A DNA stretch of 64,000 nt from Imbricaverruca yamaguchii (taxonomy: Eukaryota; Arthropoda; Thecostraca; Neoverrucidae): NCBI GenBank assembly GCA_034440575.1, contig JAOTOL010000862.1:62001-126000 (forward strand). The letters run 5' to 3'. Position numbers and translations under genes: made by a program. How positions within the stretch are numbered: the stretch's first letter is position 1; each line of letters begins with the position of its first letter. Below, one piece after another: positions 49,262 to 61,362 of this stretch. The notes under the pieces are model-generated. The model had not been told where the DNA came from, made no database searches, and saw nothing but the letters and a program-made list of their open reading frames with translations.

Positions 49262-49947
49262 TCCCTAACCAGCTGTGCTGATGACGCCCTGACCAGCTGT
49301 GCTGATGACGCTCTGACCAGCTGTGCTGATGACTCCCTGACCAGCTGTGCTAATGACTCCCTGACCAGCTGTGCTAATGACTCCCTGACCAGCTGTGCTG
49401 ATGACGCCCTGACCAGCTGTGCTGATGACTCCCTGACCAGCTGTGTTGATGACTCCCTGACCAGCTGTGTTGATGACGCCCTGACGAGCTACGCTGATGA
49501 TGCTCTAACCAGCTGTGCTGATGACGCCCTGACCAGCTGTGCTGATGATGTTCTATCCAGCTGTGCTGATGGTTCCCTGACCAGCTGTGCTGATGATGTT
49601 CTATCCAGCTGTGCTGATGGTTCCCTGACCAGCTGTGCTGATGACTCGCTGATCAGCTGTGCTGATGACTCACCGACCAGCAGCTGGACTTCCTGACCAG
49701 CTGTGTTGATGACTCCCTGACCAGCTGTGCTGATGACTCCTTGACCAGCTGGGTTGATGACACCATGACCAGCTATGCTGATGACGCCCTGATCAGCTGT
49801 GCTGATGACGCCCTGACCAGCTGTGCTGATGACTCCCTGACCGGCTGTGCTGATGACGCCCTGACCAGCTGTGCTGATGACGCCCTGACCAGCTGTGCTG
49901 ATGACGCCCTGACCAGCTATGCTGATGACGCCCTGACCACGGTGTCC
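49262..49947. repeat. 24-bp minisatellite, about 28 copies
   Basis: The unit is CTGACCAGCTGTGCTGATGA followed by CGCC or CTCC. It starts immediately where the 22-bp array stops. The eight-codon period gives a short plus-strand frame. Confidence 0.96.
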
Positions 49948-50145
49948 TGACTAACTGTGCTCTCGAGGCAGCTCAGCTGCAATGCATTTCGTGATGTTCA
50001 TGGGAATTACAATGTTGGTTTCAGCAAGCAACTTGGAGTGCACGCTAAAGCACTTCCGAAGTATTCGCTGATGTTACCCAAGATTTCGCTTGGACACGCG
50101 TTTTCGCAATTTATGCACAAAATATTTTTTTTTAAAGTTTAATGC

Positions 50146-50457
50146 GAGTTGTTGCTGGGGTGGCTTCAGGAACCAGGGTTCTATTGTTAGGCAAAGATTG
50201 TTGCGTGAACCCTGGCCCCAGTCACCCGATCCATTAATTTTATTTCAACGGCAGAATTTAGGTCGAAAGTTTAACGTGCCGTCAATGCACCGACACGGCC
50301 GCCCGGTAGCTCGTCCCCAGCCTTATCGGGCCAGCTGCCAATTGACACTCCCGGCCGGGGGCTAAATTCGGACGCGCAAAGCGACTCGAAGTCTTGCCAG
50401 GACAGGAGAGACCAGTGCAGGCCAGCGCTCTAACCAACTGAGCTACTGGGGCGGCAT
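50146..50457 (-). mobile_element. tRNA-derived SINE, copy 2
   Basis: Same family and orientation as the copy at 44886-45217. The A box is at 50434-50445. The body contains the shared GGTGCATTGACGGCACGT and CAGGGTTCACGCAACAA segments. Differences from copy 1 are scattered substitutions and small indels. Confidence 0.85.
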
Positions 50458-51949
50458 TTGCTATGTTATGCTATGCTATGTGACGTTATGGTATATTATT
50501 ATAATCGTAACCAGTGATACTTGAAGGGGAGCAATGCGTGCGTATGCAGACGCGGGGGATGGAAGGTTAATGCGCTTGAATTTTGAAAAAGGGCACGAAC
50601 ATCGAAAGGGCTTGCATTAATTCAAGAGATATTATCTTCCGTTTCATGTACTATTTAAAAAATTTAATTAAAAAAAAATGTACCAAGCGCCCCTCATTCT
50701 ACGTTCTACGTACCTACTTACTCCGTTGCAAATGATAAATATGTACAGGCAGGTGTATATCTAGGTTTTGGCGGAAGACGAAATGAACGTGTGAACTTAA
50801 ATGGTCAGAGTAGCATGGACAGTCGCTGTTCGAAAAAAAAGTACAAGAAAAGAAGCTGCGCTCCGTACATTCTGTGTGGGCCAAATATATCAAACATACA
50901 GCTGTTGTAGAAATGAGGATCATTCCTGCAAAGGCCTTTGTTGACAATTGTTAGGGTTTAGACTGATGGGCTTGTTTATCATCTACCATGCACCATCTTC
51001 ACTGCAATTATGGTCCCGATTGATATGTATTTATCGCTTTCCCCGTCCTCGTGGTTGTGCACATTTCATGTTTTCCTGTGAATTACATCTGACACATTGT
51101 TTATGGGTGAATAATAGACGAAAAAGGTGATGTGCCCAGAAATTCAAGATATGCAGTGCCACAGTCAAACAGTCACACACTCACACGCTCACAGGGTCAC
51201 GGCCACGGTGACAGTCACACAGTCACATTTACGCTGTTTACGACGCAATCTCGGCTCCGGTGGGACCGATATATACTGATTCGTACTTACCAGAAAAGTA
51301 CTAGTTCTATGGTATTATTATAGTATGTAAGAAATAGTATAAAAATGATCGAAGGCAATAATGGCGACGGGGATACAATTGTGCTTTTGTTTCCATAGTT
51401 CACATTTGTGTGGGCGGTAGGAGGTTCCCAATTTCTTGGGTGATCTCTATTCATCAGCTATTTTTTGGTTTCGAGTTGACAAGAAGTGTGAAAGATGGCC
51501 GTTGAAGTACGGAGGTCTATAAATATTGGTCCAAGTGTTGTTTTGTTCTTGATGTGTATCACCTACGCGCGTGTAGGTGCAGTGGTGCATACCTGGATGT
51601 GAACATCTCTGGTGGAGCAAAGATAACTTTTTACCACCGCACCGGGGCGATGGACGAGTCAGGACCAAGCAGGCCAAGGAACACGGTGTGGTTGGAATAT
51701 ATTGTTCCTTGGTAGCCGGAAGAGTGGATCGAAAACTTCGAGGTCAGGGGACAGTATTTCTGGCATGTTTGACCAAGTGTGTGTGTTCTTTTCATTTCAA
51801 GCCCAAAAGTCATAAAGTGATTTTGATCAATTAATACAAGCCACAAGGGTCCATTTGAGTTAAAGGGAAGATGCCATGAGATGAATTATGTGGTTACACA
51901 CCATGCGTATTGTGTGCAATGCCAGAGGTTATGCAGGATAGTAAAATAC
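50458..51949. other. Unannotated interval
   Basis: A GTCACA/CTCACA hexamer patch at 51161-51230 resembles the large array at 60349. No gene is recognised; short frames on both strands have no motif. Confidence 0.4.
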
Positions 51950-51960
51950 CTATCTATCTA

Positions 51961-52039
<79 letters not shown>

Positions 52040-52041
52040 TT
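51950..52041. repeat. Compound (CTAT)n(TA)n(TG)n microsatellite
   Basis: CTAT repeats, then about 26 TA, then about 11 TG copies. Confidence 0.96.
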
Positions 52042-52439
52042 ATGTATACATGCGTATATGCACGAATAAATAATGATCATAATGGGCCAGTGTTCTCTCC
52101 GGTCAGATCCTCACATCCCGTCTCGAGGGGGGGAGATAGGAACGCCCTCTTATATCAAAACTAAGCGTCGTACGAAAACGAGGTGTCATAAGAAAGCGCT
52201 CGACGAGTAGGGTCCGACACCCCCCCCCCCAAGTGACATCGCTAGGGGGCGTATAATTTCACGAGGTACATGATGTTTTTGGCTCTGGGGAGTTCATTTC
52301 GGTGGATATTTGAGAAGGAAAAAACAAAAAATATTTGGAGGCAGAAAAGGACGGCGAAGTAGACCAGGACCAAATACTTTTGGCCACCAAATTTTTTGTT
52401 AGTTAAAAATTTTGAGTTTTTAAGTCTTCTTCTATTTTC

Positions 52440-53575
52440 CCTTTCTGATAGATAGAGCGGACTGAAAAACGTTGTTTGAAGTCAACTCGCACTTATAAAA
52501 AATGCTTACTTTAACCAGGACCTTCGATTTGAACTATAATAGGCAAACATATAAGTAATCTAATAAGTATATAAATATATAAAAGCAAAACTAATAAGTA
52601 ATTAAAAAAACGGAAAAATGACAAATTTATATCGTAAGTTTTGTTGCATCCCTAAAGATAAGCAAACGCTGAAAGTTTCATTAAAATATCTGTATCTGTT
52701 AAAGCGTGACGATATTGATTTTTTTGGAGGTGACCTAACTTGACCTCGACTAACTCGTTGACCATAGATGAACTGACTTCAATCTTTTGACACAATATGC
52801 CAAATTGGTGTGGGAAAAGCTATGCAAAATTTCCGCGCTGCTGCGGGCCGCTCTTTCACTATTCGCGAAAAATGTAAGGGGGGCGGTTGAACAACCCCCT
52901 CCGAGACGGCGCGTGTTCAAATAATAGTGTTTTGTTATGTGTGAGATGTTGAAACAAGTGCAATAGGATGTCAAGCTTTGTACTGGAAAAAATGTCATTA
53001 AGCATAGTCAACAAAACAGCTCAACATAACATAATCAACCATAATCGTCTTAGCCGTCCTAAACGCAGTATTGGGGGATTATCCGCCCCCTATGGTTTCA
53101 GCGTATAATGAAATAACGGCGCGCGACAGCGCGCCAAAATACGGCATGCATTTTCTCACATCAATTTGACATGTTTTGTAAACATTTTGCTGTCAGGTCA
53201 TCTAGGGTCAATGAGTTAGTCGTTGTTGTTATTGGGGTTTTGGGGGGCATCAACTGCAGAGGTTATACAGCGCCCATTCGATGAGTTAGTCAAGGTCAAG
53301 TTGGGTCACCCCCAGAAAAGTTAAACCAATCGTCACGCTTTAAGGGATAAATACATTTCAATACAACTTCCAGCGTTTGCTCATCTTTATGGACGAAACA
53401 AAACGCACCATAGGATTTTCCCCGTTTTTGTTTACTTTTTATGTTTGCATATTCTCCCATTAGAGCTAAAGTCGAAGGTTCTGGCTCAAGTAAGCATTTT
53501 TACGAGAGCAAGTTGAGTTCAAAGAAAGTTTTTTTTTTCGGTCCGCTCTACCCATTGTAAAGACAAATTGAAGAA
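52440..53575. mobile_element. Foldback element with arms of about 310 bp
   Basis: The left arm (about 52450-52765) and right arm (about 53275-53555) are imperfect reverse complements. Matches include AGAGCGGACTGAAAAA with AGAGCGGACCGAAAAA, AAATGCTTACTT in both, GAGCAAACGCTGGAAG with AAGCAAACGCTGAAAG, TTAAAGCGTGACGAT in both, and GGTGACCTAACTTGACC with GGTGACCCAACTTGACC. The 500-bp centre contains a GCGCGTGTTCAA hairpin core shared with other repeats in the window. No coding sequence is present. Confidence 0.7.
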
Positions 53576-53699
53576 AAATGAAAAATCGAAAGGTATCGAA
53601 TATATCAATATTTTTCTACAGCTTTTAGTTTCTGTTTTGAAAACAACCGCGAAATATTTTTGCGAACGCTTTGTGTGATGTTCACCCTGACTCAAAAAT

Positions 53700-54120
53700 G
53701 GCAGTATCATGTCAAATGTCCTTGGCAAAACCTCAGTTGTAATCAGTCGAGCCAGGAGATATCACCGTCGATGCATAATTCAATTGAATCACGTACTGCA
53801 CTTGTTACAGAGTTCTGTACACGTCGGTGGACGGCAGGTTCTCCTGGAGGTCGCCGGCGATGGGGCGTATCCACTTCTCCCATGGTTGGCGAAGGCGTAC
53901 AATGGATCATTCGATCGTACTTCGGAGATAGACCAGACGAAGACGTTCTACAACGCACGCCTCGGAGCGGCAAGAGTAGTGGTGAAGCAGGCATTCGGCC
54001 GCCTGAAGGCCCGCTGGCGTCGCCTTCTCAAAAGATCTGAACACTTCATATTCATTCCACCCATGGTGTTTGCGTGTGCTATTATTCGTAACATTATCGG
54101 GCCCGTCACATTATCGTGAG
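53700..54120 (+). pseudogene. PIF/Harbinger transposase, C-terminal remnant
   Basis: A fragment of about 136 codons of a DDE_Tnp_4-type nuclease (HARBI1-related family). Visible motifs are GDGAYPLLPWL (the second catalytic Asp, residue 51 counting from 53709) and FYNARL followed by RVVVKQAFGRLKARW. In the last block, family members have a catalytic Glu where this copy has Lys93, so it could not be active. The N-terminal two-thirds, including the first catalytic Asp, are missing. It lies just right of the foldback element. I see no terminal repeats that would define an element. Confidence 0.85.
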
Positions 54121-55339
54121 CCGGTTCTGCCACGTTGGATCCAGGAGGCGAACTTACTGAAAGCGGATGTGCTCCCTCGCCCCCATGGATGCAGGCAATG
54201 GCACCGGAAAACGATCGTGATCATACCAGTGTCACGATGGATTACCCTCTAGACAATTTCTGGTCCTCCCGTAGGTGAATTTGTATGTTGACGCGACATT
54301 TGGTTGGTCGTGGTCGGTTTGTAGGCTATTCATGTTGCTTGGTGTCTACATTCGTTTTGCTGATTATTGACACTACGATACTGTACGACTGAACTGCTAT
54401 ACAGTCGTAACGGTAGTATCGCTGCGAGTAGCGGTGCAACGTGTCAAAACCACCAATGTTTCATGAATTAGTGTGGCAAGATTTATACTGACTTGTATTT
54501 TACACATACCTGATTGTTGGAATGGTAATGTTGTATACAAGCATGGTATGCAGTTCCGCAGTTCAGCCGGACAAAAGAAAATGAACTTCCGGGAACATTC
54601 TGCATGGCCGGTCGAATCGTCAATCGATCATAGTCATGTCAGCACATGGTAATTGGAGCATTCCATGATCTGCACCGACGTTCTGGTATTTGACGAAATA
54701 CAATCCAGTTTGTTTAGTACTGGTTTCCTTATCAATTACCCCGACGTGGGAAATGAGTGTTTAAGTATACTTAATGACATCAGAGTTGCTTAAGACTTGC
54801 ACGTCCGGAAGTCCGCGCCAACTTCGCGTGTCCGGGAGGGGGCAGATGTCTGCCCCCATGAGAGGCTAATGCTACGAAAAAAAACGATATACATATTATG
54901 GTCTCTGATGAGATCACGACATGTTATACATTTGAAATCAATCGCCCAATTGTTGTGGAAGTTATGCCACCTAGAACTCCGAGTGTAGTTGGGTCACTTC
55001 GCCTGACCTGGTGACCTGACCTGAGATGACCCAGGATTAAAAATGTATGAGGATATGCAGAAAAGACCAATAAATAGCTATGCGAGGTTTGGCCTTGCTA
55101 ACCCGATTAGTTTGGCACCAAATGAGGAAAAGCCGGAGGGGGACAGATATCTGCCCCGGACGTGCGCGTGTTAACACAGATAATGCTAGCTTAGCTAAGT
55201 TATTTCAAGGTACGAAATGATGTAAGAACGAATGCTGCGCCCGTTGTAGTTGCATCAATACATTTTAAACAAATGCATTTCTGTATTGTCAGGAACAGTT
55301 GCTAAATAATTGCAATACTTACAATCACTCCAAACTCAC
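54121..55339. other. Dispersed hairpin-core repeats
   Basis: Two members of the hairpin-core family: GGGGGCAGA-TG-TCTGCCCCC at 54836-54860 and GGGGGACAGATATCTGCCCC followed by GTGCGCGTGTTAAC at 55134-55175. No gene is recognised. Confidence 0.5.
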
Positions 55340-57022
55340 TCAATCCTATCCGCAAAGTCCATGATTTTTCGAATGATCCCGGTGTTTTCGAAACCCACTA
55401 TATATCCCAGTGAGGAGATTGTTGTGTTCTAAACACCACATTAGTCTGACATTCACCATCTTTTCAAACAACTTACATAGGCAGCATATTAACGAGATGG
55501 GGCGATAATGCACTGGGTCCGTTCCTGTTTTGTTTGGCTTACGTATAGGCACTACGACTGCCCTCCGCCACGAAGATGGAAATGTGCCGGCTGTTCACAT
55601 GTCATTCAGTATCTTCAGGAGTGTTTATAAGGCTTTTGCAGACAAACGTTTGATGATGTCATTGTGCAATGCATCAGGACTGCCTGCGACACTCTTCAGA
55701 GTACTGATAGCTGCAGTCAGTTCGGAAATAGAAAATGGAACGTTGTATTCCAGGAGGTTTGTGGTTGAAAAATCAATGGTGCGTGCCTCGCAACGAACCT
55801 TGTAGTTTGAGAAGCGCACAATATTACTGTATTTCGATCGTGCTGATAGAGCTCGTCCGATCTCGTCGGCCACTTCTACCGGGTCGATGATGCGGCCAGC
55901 CATGTGCAGGGTGGGGAGTGGATGTGGCGTATACCTTCCGGAGAAACATTTTATGCGGGACCATACAGATGTCAATGACGTGGAACGGTTTAGAGTGTTG
56001 ACATACGCTTTTCACGAGTCCCGTTTTGCTTCGGCGATGGTACGTCTGGCGACTGCCCGCGCTTTGCGGAAAGCTATTAAGTTTGGCGTACAGCTATTTC
56101 TATTAAAGACACGAAGCGCCCTCTTCTTGGCTATCAAGGCCTCTCGGCACCTTTCCGACCACCATGGGACGGGCACGCGAACTGATGTTCCCGATGATCG
56201 AGGTCTGTGCCGTTCAGCACTCCGCACAATATCCGCCGTGAACGTCTCCACGGATATAGCAGATTCGTCGGAGTGGTCGCGTAGTGTACACTCAAGACTT
56301 GCTTGGAAAGAATCCCAGTCGGCTTTGTTACATATCTATCTGGGGGGTCGTCGGCTTACAAGAACACGGTGAACAAAACGAGACCAAACAGGGAAGTGGT
56401 CACTGTTGCACGGGTCGCCATCCACGGTCCATTCTAAAAACGGTGCCACTTCTGGGCTGCAGAGGGTGAGATCCAGCACAAAGGTCTGTCCTGTGGGCAA
56501 TGTAAAATGTGCTGGCTTTCCTGTGTTAAGGACGCAGAGTGGGAAGTCTCGTACGAAACGCTCCATATCACGTCCACGGCTCGTCACCATGTTTGAACCC
56601 CAGAGTGGGTGATGCGCGTTAAAATCTCCGCACACCATCACCGGTAGTGTGAGATGCCCCACCATTTGAGACAGCTCAGCAAGTGGAAAGGTCTCTCCCG
56701 GCGGTAAATATATGCTGCATATGGTAACGGCATGGCGGGATATTTTTATACGAGCAGCAACATCCTGGATATTCGAAGAGATAGATATTTCGTGAAAGGG
56801 AGCAGAGTTGTGCACGGCTATGATGACTCCGCCGTTCGCCACAGTGCGAGAGGAAATATCCTTACGCAACACAGTGTAGTCTTTCAGGTGGAAATGTGCA
56901 TGAGGAGAAAGCCTCGTCTCTTGGAGACAAACCGCCAGCGGTATTCGTGAGTGCAGAATAGTTTGGAGATAGTTGAGGCTGGTTCTCAAACCTCTGCAAT
57001 TCCATTGCAGAATAAAACTCAT
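55340..57022 (-). pseudogene. I/jockey-like LINE, ORF2 (endonuclease plus start of RT)
   Basis: The intact N-terminal part (57022-56336) is an APE-type endonuclease: QWNCRGL, QETRL, GDFNAHHPLWGS and SDHFPV carry the usual catalytic residues. The linker (56251-56012, with PWWSERC) and pre-RT region (55975-55625, with DALHNDIIKRLS) follow in shifted frames. A short RT segment (HYRPISLICCLCKLFEKM, 55552 to 55346) ends the homology. The RT catalytic core and the 3' end are missing. This is a dead element. Confidence 0.9.
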
Positions 57023-57184
57023 ACGTCAAATATATAAAAGTGAGTTGTGAGCTAAAAATGGGGGGGGGACGAGGACGAGTTAGGTGTTCTCCGTTCCCGA
57101 CGTCACTTCCTCAGGCGCTTGGCTACGCGGCCGTGACCGGGACTGCCGATCTCGGAAGGAGACACCGCCCCTGGGAGAGCTCGC

Positions 57185-59025
57185 TTCGTCATGCGATTCG
57201 AAGCTGGGGGCAGATCGGGGGGTGACTAGCTCGACTTGGGGGAGGGGTGACAGGCGGCCCCATCACGGTTGAGACTGGTGGTGACGGTGAAGGGGTTGCG
57301 GTTGGACGTGGGCTTCTGGATTCCGGACTCGAATGAGCGGAATCACGTCGGGTTGTCCGTCCCCGTGCGCCCAGATCAGGAGCTCCAGGGTGTGCCGCGA
57401 CTCCGGTTGGTCGGGTCGCGGGTGCGGCTGCCATGGGGTGTAGGGAGATCAGGGGGAGCGAGCGGGAGGTGGGCTTGGATGCTGAGGGTTGGCAAGAGGA
57501 TGTGTTGGTAATGGTTGTGTTGGAGGTAGGAGGCATGGATGTGGATGGTAAGGATTTTTGTGCAATTGATGGTGCTGTGGTACGTGAGGATGTCTGATTT
57601 GAGGCAGATGCGAGTGTAGAAAGGTTGGAAATGGATTGGGCATCGGTGGATATGACTGAGGGAAGGGGAGTGTCAGGTAAGGAGGAGGTAGAGAGGCTAG
57701 GTTTGCAGGTGGTGGTGGGGCGTGAGGGAGGAGAGGGTGGGTTGGAGGGCGGATGGGGGATGGGAGGTGGGGATTTCAAACTGGACTGGGAGGGGCTAGG
57801 ATTGGGCGGAAAGGATCGAGGAGACCTCTTTGACCGTTGTACCAGCGTCCACGCACCATCTTCGGGTGTTGGTTGGAAGGGGACCTCCGGTGGTCGAACG
57901 GCGTCACTCGTGGGCAGTGGAACCTCGGTCCCATGCCTTGTGGACGGGGCGACGAGTAAACCGAAGGAGCCAAGAACCTCACGTAGTGCTGCAACGAGTT
58001 CGTTTGCTTCAGCTGTCTATACTCGCCGTGGAACCGAAGTGACATTTTTAGCTTTTGTTGAGTACGATATTCTCGAGTGTGTGTGATCGTAAAGACTCCG
58101 AGCTTTGCGAAACGTTACCTTTTCATTGTGGTTGATCGACATAATTTCCTTCTCTTTGGAGTAGCTAGGGCAGGCGCGGTCGGACGATGTGTGGGGATCC
58201 TGTCCTCTGCCGCAGTTGACGCAGAATGGCACTTCTGAGGTACATTGGTCGCTATTGTGGTCTAGGGAGGCACACTTGCTAGACACAGGACGATTTCTAC
58301 AGTATTGGTTGGTGTGCCCATATTTCTGACGCTTAAAACAACGCAATAGGTTTGGAATAAAAAGTCGCACCTTGACCCGGATGTAACCCACTCGGATCTC
58401 AGAGAGCAAGTCAGTTAAATCGAAGGTCAGTATTACATTGTTTGTGGCGATCAGCTCTGCACCTCGCCTTGTCTTCATTTTCCTGGCTCCTCTCAAGCCG
58501 AACTCAGATAGCCCATCTACTATTTCTTCCTCCTTTCATTTCTTTTTCCTTCTATTTCTTCCTTCTATTTCTTCCTTCCTCTTCCTCCTTTCTCCTACTA
58601 TTTCATCCTTGAGATGGATCACAATTGATGATTCCGCGCGATGTACTTTTGGTTTTATGTGGTTCGACCATCTTCTGGATGCTCCCATCGACTTTCCTGT
58701 CACCTTTCCGCACACTATATACGAACTCGGTCATTTCCAGTGCGTTCTGTGCTTCTCCTACTTGTGCAAACTCTACTTCAATAGCACCATCCTTTAACTT
58801 CTCGCAACGGGTGATACTCCCAAATCTGTCGCATCCGTCTCGCCTCTGGAAAGGGGACAATGATGAAATATTTTTGGTCAGTCCTCGGAAGATGAGTATG
58901 CGAGGAACATTATACATATTTATCCCGTGACTTTCCTGGTTACACACGCTCCCACCTGCGATGGGTTGGGCGATGGTCTGGGCCCTACGTGAGGGACCAG
59001 GAGGTTTTTTTTTTAAAGACGCCAT
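57185..59025 (-). pseudogene. I/jockey-like LINE, ORF1 (gag-like, CCHC knuckles), disrupted
   Basis: Nucleic-acid-binding ORF1 protein of the same element. It starts at MASLKKKPPGPS (ATG at 59025-59023). An RRM-like segment (IEVEFAQVGEAQNALEMTEF) comes first, then zinc knuckles at 58017-58496: CFKRQKYGHTNQYC, C(x)LDHNSDQC and CVNCGRG. The first knuckle has Arg for its second Cys. A purine-rich simple repeat (about 58510-58615) splits the frame between GIIN and EEEIVDGLS. A proline- and serine-rich C-terminal part (57779-57189) is in a third frame. The GC-rich 5' leader runs to about 59218. Confidence 0.85.
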
Positions 59026-59218
59026 GCGATGCGTCTTGGTGTTCGGCTCCTCGGGCGCCCATCCGCATCGGGCCCCACTGAGGGGACGCCTGGGTCCCGC
59101 GTACTGGAGGTCGCCAGGCGCCCGAGGAGCTATACGGGGCAGGCGGCGCCTTTGCCCGGCCGGGAGAGAGAGAGACTCGCCACCCCGACCGAGGTCCAGC
59201 ACCGCCCACTCCTTGACC

Positions 59219-59515
59219 GCAATTAGAGGTCATCAATTCAAAATTAAAGTTAAGCATAGCAGAACATGGTTCAGACAGTTTTTCTTCACCAACAGGGTAG
59301 TAGAACACTGAAACCAGCTCCCAGAAACCATCGTCAGTAGCAGCACATTGAACATCTTTAAAAACAGCATAAACAATCGTTATAAGAATAGAGGGCTTGC
59401 TTTTCAGTAGGACAGGGAGGGCTGATCGACAGATTTGGTGGGCAACTGGTTGAGTGTACAGAGTGCAACCAAGAAGGGCCCTTGTGGCTCATAGTTGCAC
59501 TAATATTTTATGTCT
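59219..59515 (+). mobile_element. CR1-like LINE, copy 2 (3' end only)
   Basis: Matches copy 1 from about 42168 onward: GGTCATCAATTCAAAATTAA, then SSTLNIFKNSI-coding sequence, then the 3' UTR with GGCCCTTGTGGCTCATAG and a short TTATGTCTTCGTC tail. It begins where the I/jockey-like LINE on the other strand has its 5' end. Confidence 0.93.
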
Positions 59516-59822
59516 TCGTCTAAAACCTAAATTGGCGATTTCAATAGTGCTAACTACATCGTTCTTGCAGTCTTCAGAGGCTCCAAAAGAAATAAAACCT
59601 ATCATATGAGTTATGCAATGATAGCTTCCGACTATTTCTATCTAAATAATGTAACATTAATTTAATAAATTATCAGATTCTCTGTTTATTTCAATTTTAC
59701 TTACAGATAATCAGCAGTTCCTTTGCCGTTTGTGCGTCGGCCCTGCATGGACATACCAGCTGACCTGTGATTGGTCAAAGCATTTCTCGGCCCCGAGGGA
59801 GGACCGGGACTTACGAAAAATC
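59516..59822. other. Unannotated interval
   Basis: No gene or repeat recognised. Confidence 0.4.
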
Positions 59823-60332
59823 GCGGAAAGCTTCCACGCATCTGGCAAATAGGCGGATGCGGTTTTAATTGTCCGTATTTTCCGACATAAATGTGTGTTG
59901 CTAACAGTACAATGGACAATATTGTTAAATATATGTTTGTTGCACCTACTTAAACCTGGAAAAAAACATTTCTATCTAGCTAAACTCTATTTTATATTTT
60001 ATCAGCACCCCATTTTTGACGTTACTAGCGTCGCCTGATCTCGGTTCGGTACCGGACCGAACCGAGAATTGTATGGAATATGGCGGAAAGCTTCCACGCA
60101 TCTGGCAAATAGGCGGATGCGGTTTTAATTATCCGTATTTTTTAACATAAATGCGTGTTGTTAACAGGATGATGGACAATATTATTAAAGATAGGTTTCT
60201 TGCACCTAGGTAAACCTGAAAAAAAATCATTTATATCTAGCTAAACGCTATTTTATATTTTATCAGCACCCCATTTTTGACGTTCCTAGCGTCGCCTGAT
60301 CTCGGTTCGGTACCGGACCGAACCGAGAAATG
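59823..60332. repeat. 260-bp tandem duplication ending in hairpins
   Basis: Two copies (GGAAAGCTTCCACGCATCTG starts at 59825 and 60085, 260 bp apart). They differ at scattered bases. Each ends in the same hairpin: TCTCGGTTCGGT, loop ACCGG, ACCGAACCGAGA. Confidence 0.95.
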
Positions 60333-60348
60333 CATCATAAACAGCGTA

Positions 60349-61362
60349 ATTGTCACAGTCACGGTCACAGTCACACCGTCACACGGTCACGGTCACAGTA
60401 ACACCGTCACGCGACCACGGTCACAGTAACACAGTCACACCGTCACACGGTCACGGTCACAGTAGCACCGTCACACGTTCACGGTCACAGTAACACCGTC
60501 ACACGGTCACGGTCACAGTAACACATTTATATCGTCACACGGTCACGGTCACGGACACATCCACACCGTCACACAGTCACACGGTCACGGTCACAGTAAC
60601 ACCGTCACACGGTCACGGTCACAGTCACACCGTCACACAGTCACACGGTCACACGATCACGGTCATAATAACACCGTCACACGGCCACGGTCACAGTAAC
60701 ACAGTCATACCGTCACACGGTCACGGTCACAGTAACACAGTCACACAGTCACGGTCACGGTCACGGCCACGGTCACGGTCACAGTAACACAGTCACACAG
60801 TCACGGTTACAGTCACACCGTCACATGATCACGGTCACAGTAACACCGTCACACGGTCACGGTCACAGTAACACCGTCACACGACCACGGTCACGGTCAC
60901 AGTAACACCGTCACACGACCACGGTCACAGTAACACCGTCACACGGTCACGGTCACAGTAACACCGTCACACGACCACGGTCGCAGTAACACAGTCACAC
61001 CGTCACATGATCACGGTCACAGTAACACAGTCACATGGTCACGGTCACAGTAACACAGTCACACCGTCACACGGTCACGGTCACAGTAACACCGTCACAT
61101 GGTCACGGTCACAGTAACACCGTCACACGACCACGGTCACAGTAACACCGTCACACGGTCACGGTCACAGTAACACCGTCACATGGTCACGGTCACAGTA
61201 ACACCGTCACACGGTCACGGTCACAGTAACACCGTCACACGACCACGGTCACAGTAACACAGTCACACCGTCACACGACCACGGTCACAGTAACACCGTC
61301 ATACCGTCACACGGTCACGGTCACAGTAACACAGTCACATGGTCACGGTCACAGTTGCAGTA
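60349..61362. repeat. GTCACR hexamer satellite, about 1 kb
   Basis: Built of GTCACA and GTCACG hexamers with AGTAACACC and ACGACCACG variants. Longer units of about 30-36 bp (CACGGTCACAGTAACACCGT) recur through the array. Confidence 0.96.
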
